Numbered from the stretch's first letter, positions 1 through 6,142 are shown. The stretch: 6,246 nucleotides of DNA from Deltaproteobacteria bacterium (GCA_019308525.1 JAFDIC010000242.1:1-6246), one strand, 5' to 3'. A program made the numbers and translations. The notes: generated by a model from the letters alone, not told the origin.

Positions 1-1
1 C

Positions 2-712
2 AGGGAATACATGGTGCTTGAGAACCGGGGGAACAGAACCTTTGTTGGTCAGGGGAAGATCGAGGGGGGTGACAGAAGAGAGGTGGCAAGGGTTTCCCTG
101 CCCCAGGACGCCCTGGACCTTCAATTTGAAGAATCAATGGCCGCCCATATCATCAAGACCGAAGAAGGATTTATCAGCACGGCGGAACTAAGGCCCGGGC
201 CCACAAATCTCGGCTTCTCGTACCGGGTGAGCAAAGCAGACACCAGTTACTTGTTCAAGAGGGCCCTCAATATGAAAACCGAAAGTATCGAAATGATTTT
301 TCCGGCCACAGGGATGAGGGTAACGACCGCTCAGGCCGGGTTTAAGGAACCTACGATGGAACCAGATCAACGTTTTCTCCATCTATCGGGCAAAGACTTC
401 GAAAAGGGGGCGGAATTGGTGGTCAAACTGGACTTCGGGGGAAGAGATGGATTCCTGAAGTGGATCCTTGGGGGGGTTGGTGCCTTTGTGTTCATCGCGG
501 GTTTCGCCTTTTCCATGATTAGAGCGAGGAGAACGCACGCTGCCAGATCTTCTCCTGAAGGTGGAGGACTTGATGCAGAAGAGAAGAGGGAGACCCTTTT
601 ACGCCGCATAGCTGACCTGGACCTCGGCCATGAACAGGGCGAAATAGACCCGGGCACTTACAGGGCGGAAAGGACCCGACTACTTGAAGAAGTCAAACAA
701 CTATTTCGATAA
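2..712 (+). CDS. Membrane-anchored protein with extracytoplasmic domain and CcmI-like helical tail (5' partial)
   Basis: The reading frame is open to the left edge, with Arg-Glu-Tyr codons before the first Met at 11, so the gene very likely begins upstream; residues here are numbered from that Met. Residues 1-145 look like an exported, beta-rich domain: the opening 'ENRGNRTFVG' resembles the start of beta-sandwich domains. Residues 149-170 form one hydrophobic membrane segment, followed by Arg-Ala-Arg-Arg, which puts the C-terminus in the cytoplasm. Residues 189-233 form a charged amphipathic helical pair ('RRIADLDLGHEQGEID' then 'AERTRLLEEV'), the pattern seen in cytoplasmic tails of CcmI-type proteins. 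I do not recognise a named family. Its place 104 bases before ccmE, same strand, suggests a role in cytochrome c maturation; that is inference from context and the tail only. The gene reality is well supported, the function is not. Confidence 0.75.
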   Translation, partial: REYMVLENRGNRTFVGQGKIEGGDRREVARVSLPQDALDLQFEESMAAHIIKTEEGFISTAELRPGPTNLGFSYRVSKADTSYLFKRALNMKTESIEMIFPATGMRVTTAQAGFKEPTMEPDQRFLHLSGKDFEKGAELVVKLDFGGRDGFLKWILGGVGAFVFIAGFAFSMIRARRTHAARSSPEGGGLDAEEKRETLLRRIADLDLGHEQGEIDPGTYRAERTRLLEEVKQLFR

Positions 713-802
713 TCGGTAAAAGATTCAACCTCCGATCGTGGAAATCATAACATCTTGGATGTTTGAAAGGGCCAAAATGATAGGAGGAACCAGACAACCT
801 CG

Positions 803-810
803 GGGGAGGA
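803..810 (+). promoter_or_regulatory. Ribosome binding site of ccmE
   Basis: GGGGAGGA lies six bases before the ATG at 817. It selects this start over a competing frame that opens at 738 and runs through the same DNA. Confidence 0.7.
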
Positions 811-816
811 ATACCC

Positions 817-1209
817 ATGGAGAGGAACAAGAAAAAAAAGATGAAGATCATTATAGCTTCTTCCGTGATATTGTGCATCATAGGCTACCTTATATATGCC
901 GGTATACGGGACACGATGACTTACTACCTCACTGTCAGCGAGGTTCTGGCAGGGACCGGGGAAACTCCAAAGGGGCCCATAAGGATTGGAGGGACGGTCT
1001 CAGCTTCTTCCGTAAAATGGGATCCCAGGACCCTGACCCTCGCTTTTGTGATAGGAGATGGCTCATCCAGTATAGAGGTCCTGTACAAAGGAGTCGTGCC
1101 GGACTCCTTCAAACCCGGGAGCGAGGTCGTCCTGGAAGGTGTCTACGAAAAGGGGGAGAAGTTCGTTGCCACGACCATTATGCCAAAATGTGCCTCCAAG
1201 TATGAATAA
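817..1209 (+). CDS. ccmE: Cytochrome c maturation heme chaperone CcmE, Cys-type (CxxxY) variant
   Basis: CcmE carries heme covalently on the outer face of the cytoplasmic membrane and hands it to the cytochrome c synthetase. The 130-residue product has a basic N-terminus (RNKKKKMK), one membrane anchor at about residues 10-29, and an OB-fold-like domain at about 35-122 with the family pattern of 'IRIGGTVSASSV', 'LAFVIGDG' and 'VVLEGVY'. The C-terminus is 'MPKCASKYE'. Where classical CcmE has His in HxxxY as the heme-linking residue, this one has Cys125 with Tyr129, so CxxxY, and it stops one residue after that Tyr, lacking the usual tail. This is the known variant of Desulfovibrio and some archaea (System I*), which in characterised cases goes with loss of CcmH. 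The gene is first in the ccmEABCD block, 76 bases before ccmA. Start chosen by the strong ribosome binding site and the anchor position. Confidence 0.93.
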   Translation: MERNKKKKMKIIIASSVILCIIGYLIYAGIRDTMTYYLTVSEVLAGTGETPKGPIRIGGTVSASSVKWDPRTLTLAFVIGDGSSSIEVLYKGVVPDSFKPGSEVVLEGVYEKGEKFVATTIMPKCASKYE

Positions 1210-1285
1210 ACCTCCCCTTCTGAAGACTTTAAGTTTATGTTTCGTGGGGTCGAGAGTGGTCGCCTTTCCAGGAGACGGAGAATAA

Positions 1286-2071
1286 ATGGACGAATCATTG
1301 GGTCAAAATCCTGCAATTGAAGTTCGAGGGCTTGTCAAAAAGTTTGGGTTCAGATCGGTGCTCAGAGATATCGATCTTGTCCTTAACGGGGGAAAAATCC
1401 TCGCCCTGTTCGGCCCCAACGGTGCAGGTAAGACCACCCTGCTCAAAATCCTCTGTTCCCTTATGCTGCCAACCTCGGGCAAGGTGTCTGTAAAGGGACT
1501 CGATCCCAAGCATGACAGGGAAGAGCTTTGCAAGGAAATCGGAGTCATCCTGGATGGGACTTTCTTGTACAAGCATTTCACTGCCAAGGAGAATCTCAGA
1601 TTCTACGGTAGGCTTTATGGAGTGGAGAAGCTGAACGAGAGGATCGCTCAACTGTTGGAGTTGGTGGGATTGACCCATTGCGGGGACGAGTATGTCAACA
1701 CCTTTTCAAAAGGGATGCTCCAGCGCCTGTCAATTGCCAGGGCAATAATAAACGATCCTTCCGTCCTCTTCTTCGATGAGCCATACAACGGACTGGACCA
1801 GCAGGGCGTCGAGATACTCAGGACAATCCTGGAGGAGTTCAAGGAGCAAGGGAAGACCGTGGTTATCACATCCCACGATATCGACAGGGGACTTGAATTA
1901 TGTGACGAGATTGCCATCTTAAGAGGGGGACGTCTGGTTTTCACAGAGCGTATCAGCAGCATCCCGAGGGACGACTTCAAGCGTTTGTATTCGGATCTAT
2001 CCGAGAACAAAGGAGCAGGAGGGCGATTGGGCTCCGTCCGGAACAATGGGAGTTCTCGAGTGGCCCTATGA
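1286..2071 (+). CDS. ccmA: Heme exporter/CcmE-release ABC transporter ATP-binding protein CcmA
   Basis: This is the ATPase of the CcmAB(CD) complex at the cytoplasmic membrane; ATP hydrolysis is needed to release holo-CcmE after heme loading. All ABC signatures are visible in order: Walker A GPNGAGKT (43-50), a signature loop FSKGM (140-144) instead of LSGGQ, Walker B LFFDE with catalytic Glu165, the D-loop NGLD (168-171) and the switch His197 in 'VVITSHD'. The Q-loop region around residue 90 reads 'GVILDGTFLY', with no obvious Gln. At 261 residues it is somewhat longer than many CcmA proteins; the extra part is a polar C-terminal tail from about 236. A purine-rich stretch (GGAGACGGAG) precedes the ATG. 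The stop overlaps the ccmB start as ATGA, which implies translational coupling. The CcmA assignment rests mainly on context, since the domain alone would fit other ABC exporters. Confidence 0.93.
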   Translation: MDESLGQNPAIEVRGLVKKFGFRSVLRDIDLVLNGGKILALFGPNGAGKTTLLKILCSLMLPTSGKVSVKGLDPKHDREELCKEIGVILDGTFLYKHFTAKENLRFYGRLYGVEKLNERIAQLLELVGLTHCGDEYVNTFSKGMLQRLSIARAIINDPSVLFFDEPYNGLDQQGVEILRTILEEFKEQGKTVVITSHDIDRGLELCDEIAILRGGRLVFTERISSIPRDDFKRLYSDLSENKGAGGRLGSVRNNGSSRVAL

Positions 2072-2745
2072 ATTCTGTCGGAAAAATCTGGATTATTGTT
2101 CGCAAAGACCTCACCCTGGAATTCAGATCCAGGGAAATGCTTTTTTCCATGTGCCTGTTCTCCTTCCTGGTGTTGATCATCTTCGCCTTCGCCTTTGAGA
2201 AGGGGTTCAGGGACATCAATGATCTCGTGCCTGGTATCATCTGGGTTGCAATTGTTTTTTCCGCCCTGATGGGGCTGGGCAGATCCTTTGGCGCCGAACG
2301 GGACGGAGAAACCCTTTCCGGCCTGCTCCTTTGCCCTGTAAGCCGCTGGGCCATCTATCTCGCGAAGATGATCGGAACTCTTCTTTTTACTGCGCTCATG
2401 GTAGCCATCACCCTCCTTGTATTGACAATTCTTTACAACCAGGACCTCTTTCCCTTTCTCTTACCTCTGGGCTTGATAATCTTCCTGGGAACTTTGGGGT
2501 TCTCCACCGTTGGGACCCTGTTCTCGGCCATGTCTGCCACTACCAACGCCAGGCACCTCATTCTTTCTATCCTGATTTTTCCCATATCCATTCCCCTTAT
2601 TATCGCCGCAGTGAAGGCAACTGGTTTTGTTCTGGATGGCAACCCTCTTTCAGCGATCCTCCCATGGCTCAAAATCCTGATCGCCTTTGACTCGGTTTTC
2701 TTGCTCCTTTCCTATCTAACCTTTGACTTTGTCATGGAAGAATAA
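2068..2745 (+). CDS. ccmB: Heme exporter/CcmE-release ABC transporter membrane subunit CcmB
   Basis: CcmB is the membrane partner of CcmA. The 225 residues match the family length. Six hydrophobic segments can be placed at about 25-43, 54-71, 102-123, 130-153, 163-184 and 200-222. Between the second and third lies the most conserved CcmB stretch, 'RSFGAERDGETLSGLLL' followed by 'CPVSRWAIYLAK' (72-100), a cytoplasmic loop thought to contact the ATPase. The N-terminus 'IWIIVRKDLTLEFRSRE' is also typical, with an amphipathic stretch before the first membrane segment. The ATG overlaps the ccmA stop (ATGA), and the TAA shares its last base with the ccmC ATG (TAATG), so ccmA, ccmB and ccmC are tightly coupled. 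No irregularities are seen. Confidence 0.93.
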   Translation: MNSVGKIWIIVRKDLTLEFRSREMLFSMCLFSFLVLIIFAFAFEKGFRDINDLVPGIIWVAIVFSALMGLGRSFGAERDGETLSGLLLCPVSRWAIYLAKMIGTLLFTALMVAITLLVLTILYNQDLFPFLLPLGLIIFLGTLGFSTVGTLFSAMSATTNARHLILSILIFPISIPLIIAAVKATGFVLDGNPLSAILPWLKILIAFDSVFLLLSYLTFDFVMEE

Positions 2746-3439
2746 TGCCCAGAGGAATCCTGTTGAAGTTCTTTCATATTCTTGCCCTTGTAATGATGGT
2801 TGCCGCTCTCTACTCGATCTTCATCTATTCCCTGTGGAAAAGACTATGGGCATCGTGCAGAAAATATTCTACATCCATGTTCCCTTCGCCTTCCTGGCCC
2901 TTACATCTTTTCTAATAACCTTTGTGACGGCCATTCTTTATCTCTACACCAGGGACACTAAATGGGACATCCTGTCAGCCTGCTCCGTGGAGGTGGGTCT
3001 TGTTTTCTGTACCCCTGTGTTGCTTACAGGCCCCATATGGGCAAAGCCCATCTGGAATGTATGGTGGACATGGGATCCCCGGCTCACTACTGCTCTCATA
3101 TTGTGGTTTGTTTACATGGCCTACCTGCCTTTCAGGGGCGTTCTCAGGGAAAACCAACGGGCCCCTTTCTCGGCCGTATACGGTATCATCGGTTTCATAA
3201 ATGTCCCTCTTACCTTCTTCGCCGTGAGGTTGTGGAGAACCATTCATCCCGTGGTAATAACGTCAAAGGGGCTTAATATCTCCGTTCCCATGAAGCTGAC
3301 CTTGATGCTCAGTTTTTCCTCCTTTTGTCTCCTTTTCCTGTTTATCCTCCTCGGCAGGGTGAGATTGGAAAGGATCAGTATCAGAGTGGAAAAATTGAAG
3401 CAGATGATAGGTGAACAAGCATCTGTTCCCGTGAAATAA
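2745..3439 (+). CDS. ccmC: Heme-handling protein CcmC, interrupted by an apparent one-base frameshift
   Basis: CcmC is the six-helix membrane protein that presents heme to CcmE. The family core is intact in the frame ending at 3439: 'PVEKTMGIVQKIFYIHVP' with its His codon at 2876, the tryptophan-rich heme motif WWTWDPR (codons 3062-3082), and a second His in 'RTIHP' (codon 3245), a likely axial ligand. The correct N-terminus lies in another frame. An ATG overlapping the ccmB stop encodes 28 residues (MPRGILLKFF...ALYSIFIY) that form the first membrane helix, then runs to a stop at 2913. Joining the frames at 2828 by restoring one T (TATTCC to TATTTCC) gives 'IYFPVEKTMG' and a normal 231-residue CcmC. 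The open frame that begins at 2723 instead gives a polar, cysteine-containing N-terminus unlike CcmC. Whether this is a true mutation or a sequencing error cannot be told from the sequence alone. Confidence 0.88.
2826..2831 (+). other. Frameshift position in ccmC (probable missing T)
   Basis: TAT TCC is read in the upstream frame, whereas the conserved Pro-Val-Glu-Lys-Thr-Met-Gly continues from TTC CCT starting at 2828. One extra T restores continuity. No X-XXY-YYZ slippery heptamer is present, and Tyr-tRNA moved back one base would face CTA, so programmed slippage is unlikely. Confidence 0.75.
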
Positions 3440-3441
3440 GT

Positions 3442-3447
3442 GGAGGT
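3442..3447 (+). promoter_or_regulatory. Ribosome binding site of ccmD
   Basis: GGAGGT lies seven bases before the ATG at 3455 and just after the ccmC stop. It is the main support, with the membrane helix, for calling this very short gene. Confidence 0.7.
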
Positions 3448-3454
3448 ACGAAAA

Positions 3455-3598
3455 ATGGACAACGTTATATATCTTTTCTCTGCTTTTGCCGTTAGCTGGA
3501 CCATCCTGTTCATCTACGTTTTTGCGATCTTCAAGCGCCAGAGAAAACTGGAACCCCTGCTGGAAAGGATGGAAAAGCTTGTGGGTCCTGAAGATTAA
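3455..3598 (+). CDS. ccmD: Small membrane protein CcmD
   Basis: CcmD is a tiny single-pass protein that joins CcmABC and helps release holo-CcmE. The 47-codon frame encodes MDNVIYLFSA followed by a hydrophobic helix (about residues 4-26, ending 'FIYVFAIF'), then a basic stop-transfer segment (KRQRK, 27-31) and an amphipathic cytoplasmic helix 'LEPLLERMEKL'. That layout and the position directly after ccmC match the family, which is poorly conserved in sequence, so the assignment leans on architecture, gene order and the good ribosome binding site. The gap to ccmC is 15 bases. It appears to be the last ccm gene here: the next sequence is an unrelated decayed ABC ATPase, with no ccmF, ccmG or ccmH. 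Confidence 0.85.
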   Translation: MDNVIYLFSAFAVSWTILFIYVFAIFKRQRKLEPLLERMEKLVGPED

Positions 3599-3705
3599 AC
3601 CTCATCGGAGGTGGCCCGGTAAGCGGATCACGTACTTTGTCCCCTTGCCCGGCAAAGGTTCAATGAAAAGCTCGCCAAGGTTTTTGTGGGCAGCCAGTTG
3701 GGCAA

Positions 3706-3933
3706 TTGGGAGACCGAAACCCGTACCATGAGGATGTCCTTCACGACGATACCAGCGAGTTTAAGGCCAAGGTACTCAATAGACAGTTTCGGGGAGCCAA
3801 TATAATCTACGAGCTCATGCTGCCCTCAAGGGACAGGGTCCTTTACCTTGTACCCAGCTATTGTCAGCACGAGGTGGGCGATGAGATCGGGATAATACCC
3901 AGAGTGGACGATACCATACTCTTTGAGAAGTGA
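3706..3933 (+). pseudogene. C-terminal TOBE-domain remnant of an ABC transporter ATPase
   Basis: The readable peptide contains 'EDVLHDDTSEFKAKVLNRQF', then 'RGANIIYELMLPSRDR', 'LYLVPSY' and 'VGDEIGIIPRVDDTILFEK'. This is the pattern of a TOBE_2 domain, the beta-barrel at the C-terminus of ATPases of molybdate-, iron- or polyamine-type importers, including the 'RPED'-like entry (here HED) and the closing 'G..IGI......LF'. No ATPase domain precedes it. The only start is a TTG at 3706 without a convincing ribosome binding site. Another frame just upstream (about 3645-3710) reads 'RFNEKLAKVFVGSQLGNWE', which resembles the 'NEFVAxFVGS' linker that normally precedes TOBE, so a frameshift near 3710 plus loss of the 5' part is likely. 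It could instead be a free-standing TOBE protein, but I think decay is more probable. Substrate unknown. Confidence 0.6.
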
Positions 3934-3954
3934 TATACCCGTTTGTGGAAGCAC

Positions 3955-3983
3955 TTGACAAGGGGACCATGCCGTCTTAAATT
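3955..3983 (+). promoter_or_regulatory. Sigma-70-like promoter for arsR
   Basis: A perfect -35 box TTGACA is followed after 17 bases by TAAATT (four of six matches to TATAAT). Transcription would start near 3990, about 23 bases before the ArsR start. The -35 box sits inside a short dyad CTTG-A-CAAG (3954-3962) that could be part of a repressor site, though it is short for an ArsR operator. Confidence 0.5.
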
Positions 3984-4012
3984 ACAAAAAAAGAATATAG
4001 GAAGCGGCGCCA

Positions 4013-4357
4013 TTGAAAGACTTCATAAAGGTAATGAAAGCCCTTTCAGATCCCAACAGGGTCAAGATTCTCAAGATGTTACAGCACAAGATGATGTGCG
4101 TTTGCGAGATCAAGGAAGCCCTTCAAATCTCTCAGCCCAATGCATCCAAGCACTTGAAAATGCTGGTGGACGCCGGGCTTGTGGACTTTGAAAAGGACGG
4201 CCTGTGGGTGAATTATTATCTGGCGGACGGCAGCAAATCACCTTACGTGTCCAGTATCATGGGAAATCTTCGCCACTGGCTGGAGGAAGAGCCTGAAATC
4301 CGGGAGGTCATCGAAAAGATCCCATATATTAGAAGAGAAGAGGTTTGCAGGAGATAA
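4013..4357 (+). CDS. ArsR/SmtB-family metalloregulatory repressor with CxC site
   Basis: This is a 114-residue winged-helix DNA-binding protein of the ArsR/SmtB family, whose members repress their promoters until a metal(loid) or redox signal releases them. 'MKALSDPNRVKILKML' (8-23) is the family's first helices, 'ISQPNASKHLKMLVDAGLV' the recognition helix-turn-helix, and 'FEKDGLWVNYYL' the beta wing. Helix alpha-3 starts 'MMCVCEIKEAL', giving Cys29-x-Cys31 at the place of the CVC metalloid site (alpha-3 type) of arsenic repressors; the third Cys of E. coli ArsR is replaced by Lys. Another Cys lies near the C-terminus (112). The start is a TTG with weak AGGAAG upstream; an in-frame ATG at 4034 after AAAGG is an alternative that removes seven residues. 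No arsenic-resistance gene is visible. The gene lies 59 bases before the sigma-54 activator, possibly co-transcribed. Inducer unknown. Confidence 0.9.
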   Translation: MKDFIKVMKALSDPNRVKILKMLQHKMMCVCEIKEALQISQPNASKHLKMLVDAGLVDFEKDGLWVNYYLADGSKSPYVSSIMGNLRHWLEEEPEIREVIEKIPYIRREEVCRR

Positions 4358-4416
4358 GTTCTTTCTCATTTCTAGATAGCCGACGAGGCATGTAACTCGA
4401 AGTTTCCGAGATTTTC

Positions 4417-5820
4417 ATGAAGAAATCCGGGGCAAACAAAGACAGGGGCATAGGCCCTTACGGGAGCAACCATCCACCGTTCTGTCGGATCACCTCTGTC
4501 ACAGGATCCTCCTCCTGTTCCATCCTGGATACCATAAGCGACGGCGTGTTTACCATAGACCTTGAAAAGAGAATAACCTCCTTTAACAGGGCCGCCGAGT
4601 CAATCACAGGCTTCTCAAGGACCGAAACCATCGGGCAATTCTGTTTTGATATCTTCAGGGCCGATGTCTGTGAAAAAGACTGCCCCATGGACAATGCAAT
4701 GGCGAAAAAGACGACACAGGCAAACTTACCTGCCCTCATTATTAACAAGTCCGGGGATCAAAAACCTATAAGTATCACCACTTCATTGCTGAGAAACCAG
4801 AAAAACGAGATCGTCGGAGCAGTGGAAACATTCCGGGATCTTAGCGAACTCGAAAGGCTCAGAAGGCAGATTGCAGGCAGATTCATACGTGAAGACATCA
4901 TAGGTAAGCACCCCAGGATTCGGGAGATCCTCTCCTCCCTGCCTGATATAGCCGAAAGCGAAAGCCCGATACTCATCTCTGGCCCGACCGGCTCAGGTAA
5001 AGAGATCATTGCCAGGGCGATCCATCACCTCAGCCCCCGCAAGGACGGCCCATTCATTGCACTCAACTGTGCCGCCCTGCCAGATACCCTGCTGGAATCT
5101 GAACTCTTTGGTTATTCAAGGGGTGCTTTCACGGGGGCCGTCAAGGATAAGCCAGGGCGGTTTTTCCTGGCAAACAAGGGTACCCTCTTTTTGGACGAAA
5201 TAGCTGATACCTCAACAAAGTTTCAGGCCGATCTTTTGAGGGTCCTTGAAGACGGGGAGTTCACCCCACTGGGTGACACCAGGGTCATCAGGGCGGACTT
5301 CAGGCTTGTCACGGCCACCAACGTGGATCTCAAGCAGAAGGTCAAGGAAGGAAAGTTCAGGGAAGATCTATATTACCGACTCAACGTTGTCAAGATTTGC
5401 CTGCCGCCCCTGGAAGAGAGGAAAGAGGACATACCTCTCCTCGTGGACCACTTCATCCAAAAGTTCAACCTGATCAAAGGCAGGAACATCGAGGGGGTCT
5501 CTCCCGAGGTCCTCGCTTTCCTCATGGATTATCCTTTTCCCGGCAATATCAGGGAGCTTGAAAATATCATTGAATACACCTTCATCACCTGCAAGGGGTT
5601 TACAATTGAGATGGAGCACCTGCCTAGGGATCTGCTGGAGGAACAGGTCAATGGGAGCAGGCCTCTCACCGAACAGGAGAGAATCGAGGCCATGAAAATA
5701 AGGGCGGTCCTGGAACGGTATCCCCGCAACAGGCCCGAAGCCGCGAGGGCCCTCGGTATGAGCAGGTCAACCCTGTGGCGTAGGATGAAGAAATACGGCC
5801 TGATGGATCTGAGGTCGTGA
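4417..5820 (+). CDS. PAS-domain sigma-54-dependent transcriptional activator
   Basis: This is a bacterial enhancer-binding protein that uses ATP to open sigma-54 promoters. A PAS sensor spans about residues 36-142 ('ILDTISDGVFTIDLEKRI' at its start); its loop has Cys76, Cys85 and Cys89 (FCFDIF...VCEKDCP), which may bind a cofactor or sense redox. The AAA+ domain runs from about 160 to 400: Walker A GPTGSGKE (189-196, usually GESGTGKE), the sigma-54 contact loop GAFTGA (236-241), Walker B GTLFLDE (255-261), arginine-finger region FREDLYYRL (Arg315, Arg321) and sensor II GNIREL (376-381). A Fis-type helix-turn-helix closes the protein ('RPEAARALGMSRSTLWRRM', 439-457). There is no receiver domain, so it is probably not a two-component regulator. 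The ATG lacks a good ribosome binding site. Likely targets are the TGAAAC repeats right after its stop and the sigma-54 promoter beyond. Family assignment is very secure; ligand unknown. Confidence 0.95.
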   Translation: MKKSGANKDRGIGPYGSNHPPFCRITSVTGSSSCSILDTISDGVFTIDLEKRITSFNRAAESITGFSRTETIGQFCFDIFRADVCEKDCPMDNAMAKKTTQANLPALIINKSGDQKPISITTSLLRNQKNEIVGAVETFRDLSELERLRRQIAGRFIREDIIGKHPRIREILSSLPDIAESESPILISGPTGSGKEIIARAIHHLSPRKDGPFIALNCAALPDTLLESELFGYSRGAFTGAVKDKPGRFFLANKGTLFLDEIADTSTKFQADLLRVLEDGEFTPLGDTRVIRADFRLVTATNVDLKQKVKEGKFREDLYYRLNVVKICLPPLEERKEDIPLLVDHFIQKFNLIKGRNIEGVSPEVLAFLMDYPFPGNIRELENIIEYTFITCKGFTIEMEHLPRDLLEEQVNGSRPLTEQERIEAMKIRAVLERYPRNRPEAARALGMSRSTLWRRMKKYGLMDLRS

Positions 5821-5854
5821 AACAGATTTTGAAACCGTTTCACAAGATGAAACG
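5818..5854 (+). promoter_or_regulatory. Candidate upstream activator (enhancer) sites: TGAAAC repeats
   Basis: TGAAAC occurs at 5818, 5830 and 5848, and its inverse GTTTCA at 5837, so 5830-5842 is a perfect dyad TGAAAC-C-GTTTCA. The dyad centre is about 134 bases before the predicted start of the downstream sigma-54 transcript, a usual distance for enhancer-binding-protein sites. A one-base loop and lack of a T run speak against a terminator. Binding by the adjacent activator is inferred. Confidence 0.55.
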
Positions 5855-5943
5855 CTATGGCATCCCTTTTCTTTCTTCCACCTGCCGAGAAGGCATAACT
5901 ATCTGCAATCATTAATAACTCAGGTCAAGACACATTCTTCTTT

Positions 5944-5959
5944 TGGCACTCTATTTGCT
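5944..5959 (+). promoter_or_regulatory. Sigma-54 (-24/-12) promoter
   Basis: TGGCAC, five bases, TTGCT matches the sigma-54 consensus TGGCAC-N5-TTGCW at every defined base, with the GG and GC elements spaced correctly (5945 and 5957). Predicted transcription start is near 5970, reading + into the cofactor-family gene. The activator gene just upstream strengthens the call. Confidence 0.85.
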
Positions 5960-5969
5960 AATTGAATTC

Positions 5970-6142
5970 AATAGAGTTCAGCGGCATTTCTTCTTGTTGT
6001 GCGAACCAAGCTCAAGTAGTGGCGAGATGATTCCCTGTCTTGCCGCGACCTTAGACCGGGATAAATACTAGAAACACTCGACAGCGACCTGACAACCTCT
6101 GGATTCGCACTGAAGCCATTTCCCATTTCCAAAATGGAGAAG
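5970..6142 (+). other. Long untranslated leader of the cofactor-family gene
   Basis: Between the sigma-54 promoter and the next start codon I see no credible gene on either strand, no recognised riboswitch and no terminator. At its end a direct repeat CCATTTC (6116 and 6123) is followed by AAATGG (6132-6137), so either copy could pair with the edge of the ribosome binding site. The stems are short and A/T-rich, so this is only suggestive. Confidence 0.4.
6136..6140 (+). promoter_or_regulatory. Ribosome binding site of the NifX-family gene
   Basis: GGAGA lies just before the ATG at 6143 (a short spacing of two to three bases) and overlaps the in-frame ATG at 6134. It favours 6143 as the start, as does the family N-terminus MKIAVP. 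Confidence 0.5.

Noticed and set aside
724..751. Possible sigma-70 promoter before ccmE (TTCAAC, 16 bases, CATAAC)
   Set aside because: Only three of six and four of six matches, and it is not better than chance in this A/T-richer gap.
738..1205. 155-codon open frame overlapping ccmE
   Set aside because: It has no ribosome binding site, the composition is that of a shadow frame (rich in Arg, His and Gly), and ccmE in the other frame has clear family motifs and a strong ribosome binding site.
2723..2827. Start of ccmC at 2723 inside ccmB
   Set aside because: The 35 residues it adds are polar and cysteine-containing, unlike the first membrane helix of CcmC. The proper helix is encoded in the frame starting at 2745.
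2826..2842. Programmed -1 frameshift in ccmC
   Set aside because: There is no slippery heptamer at the junction, and the later AAAA run lies after conserved residues that are already in the new frame.
4396..4416. CTCG...CGAG hairpin followed by ATTTTC before the sigma-54 activator, as a terminator
   Set aside because: The stem is only four clean base pairs with a short T run, too weak to call. It also lies directly against the start codon.
5830..5842. TGAAACCGTTTCA as a terminator for the activator gene
   Set aside because: The loop would be one base and there is no T run after it. It fits a protein-binding dyad better.
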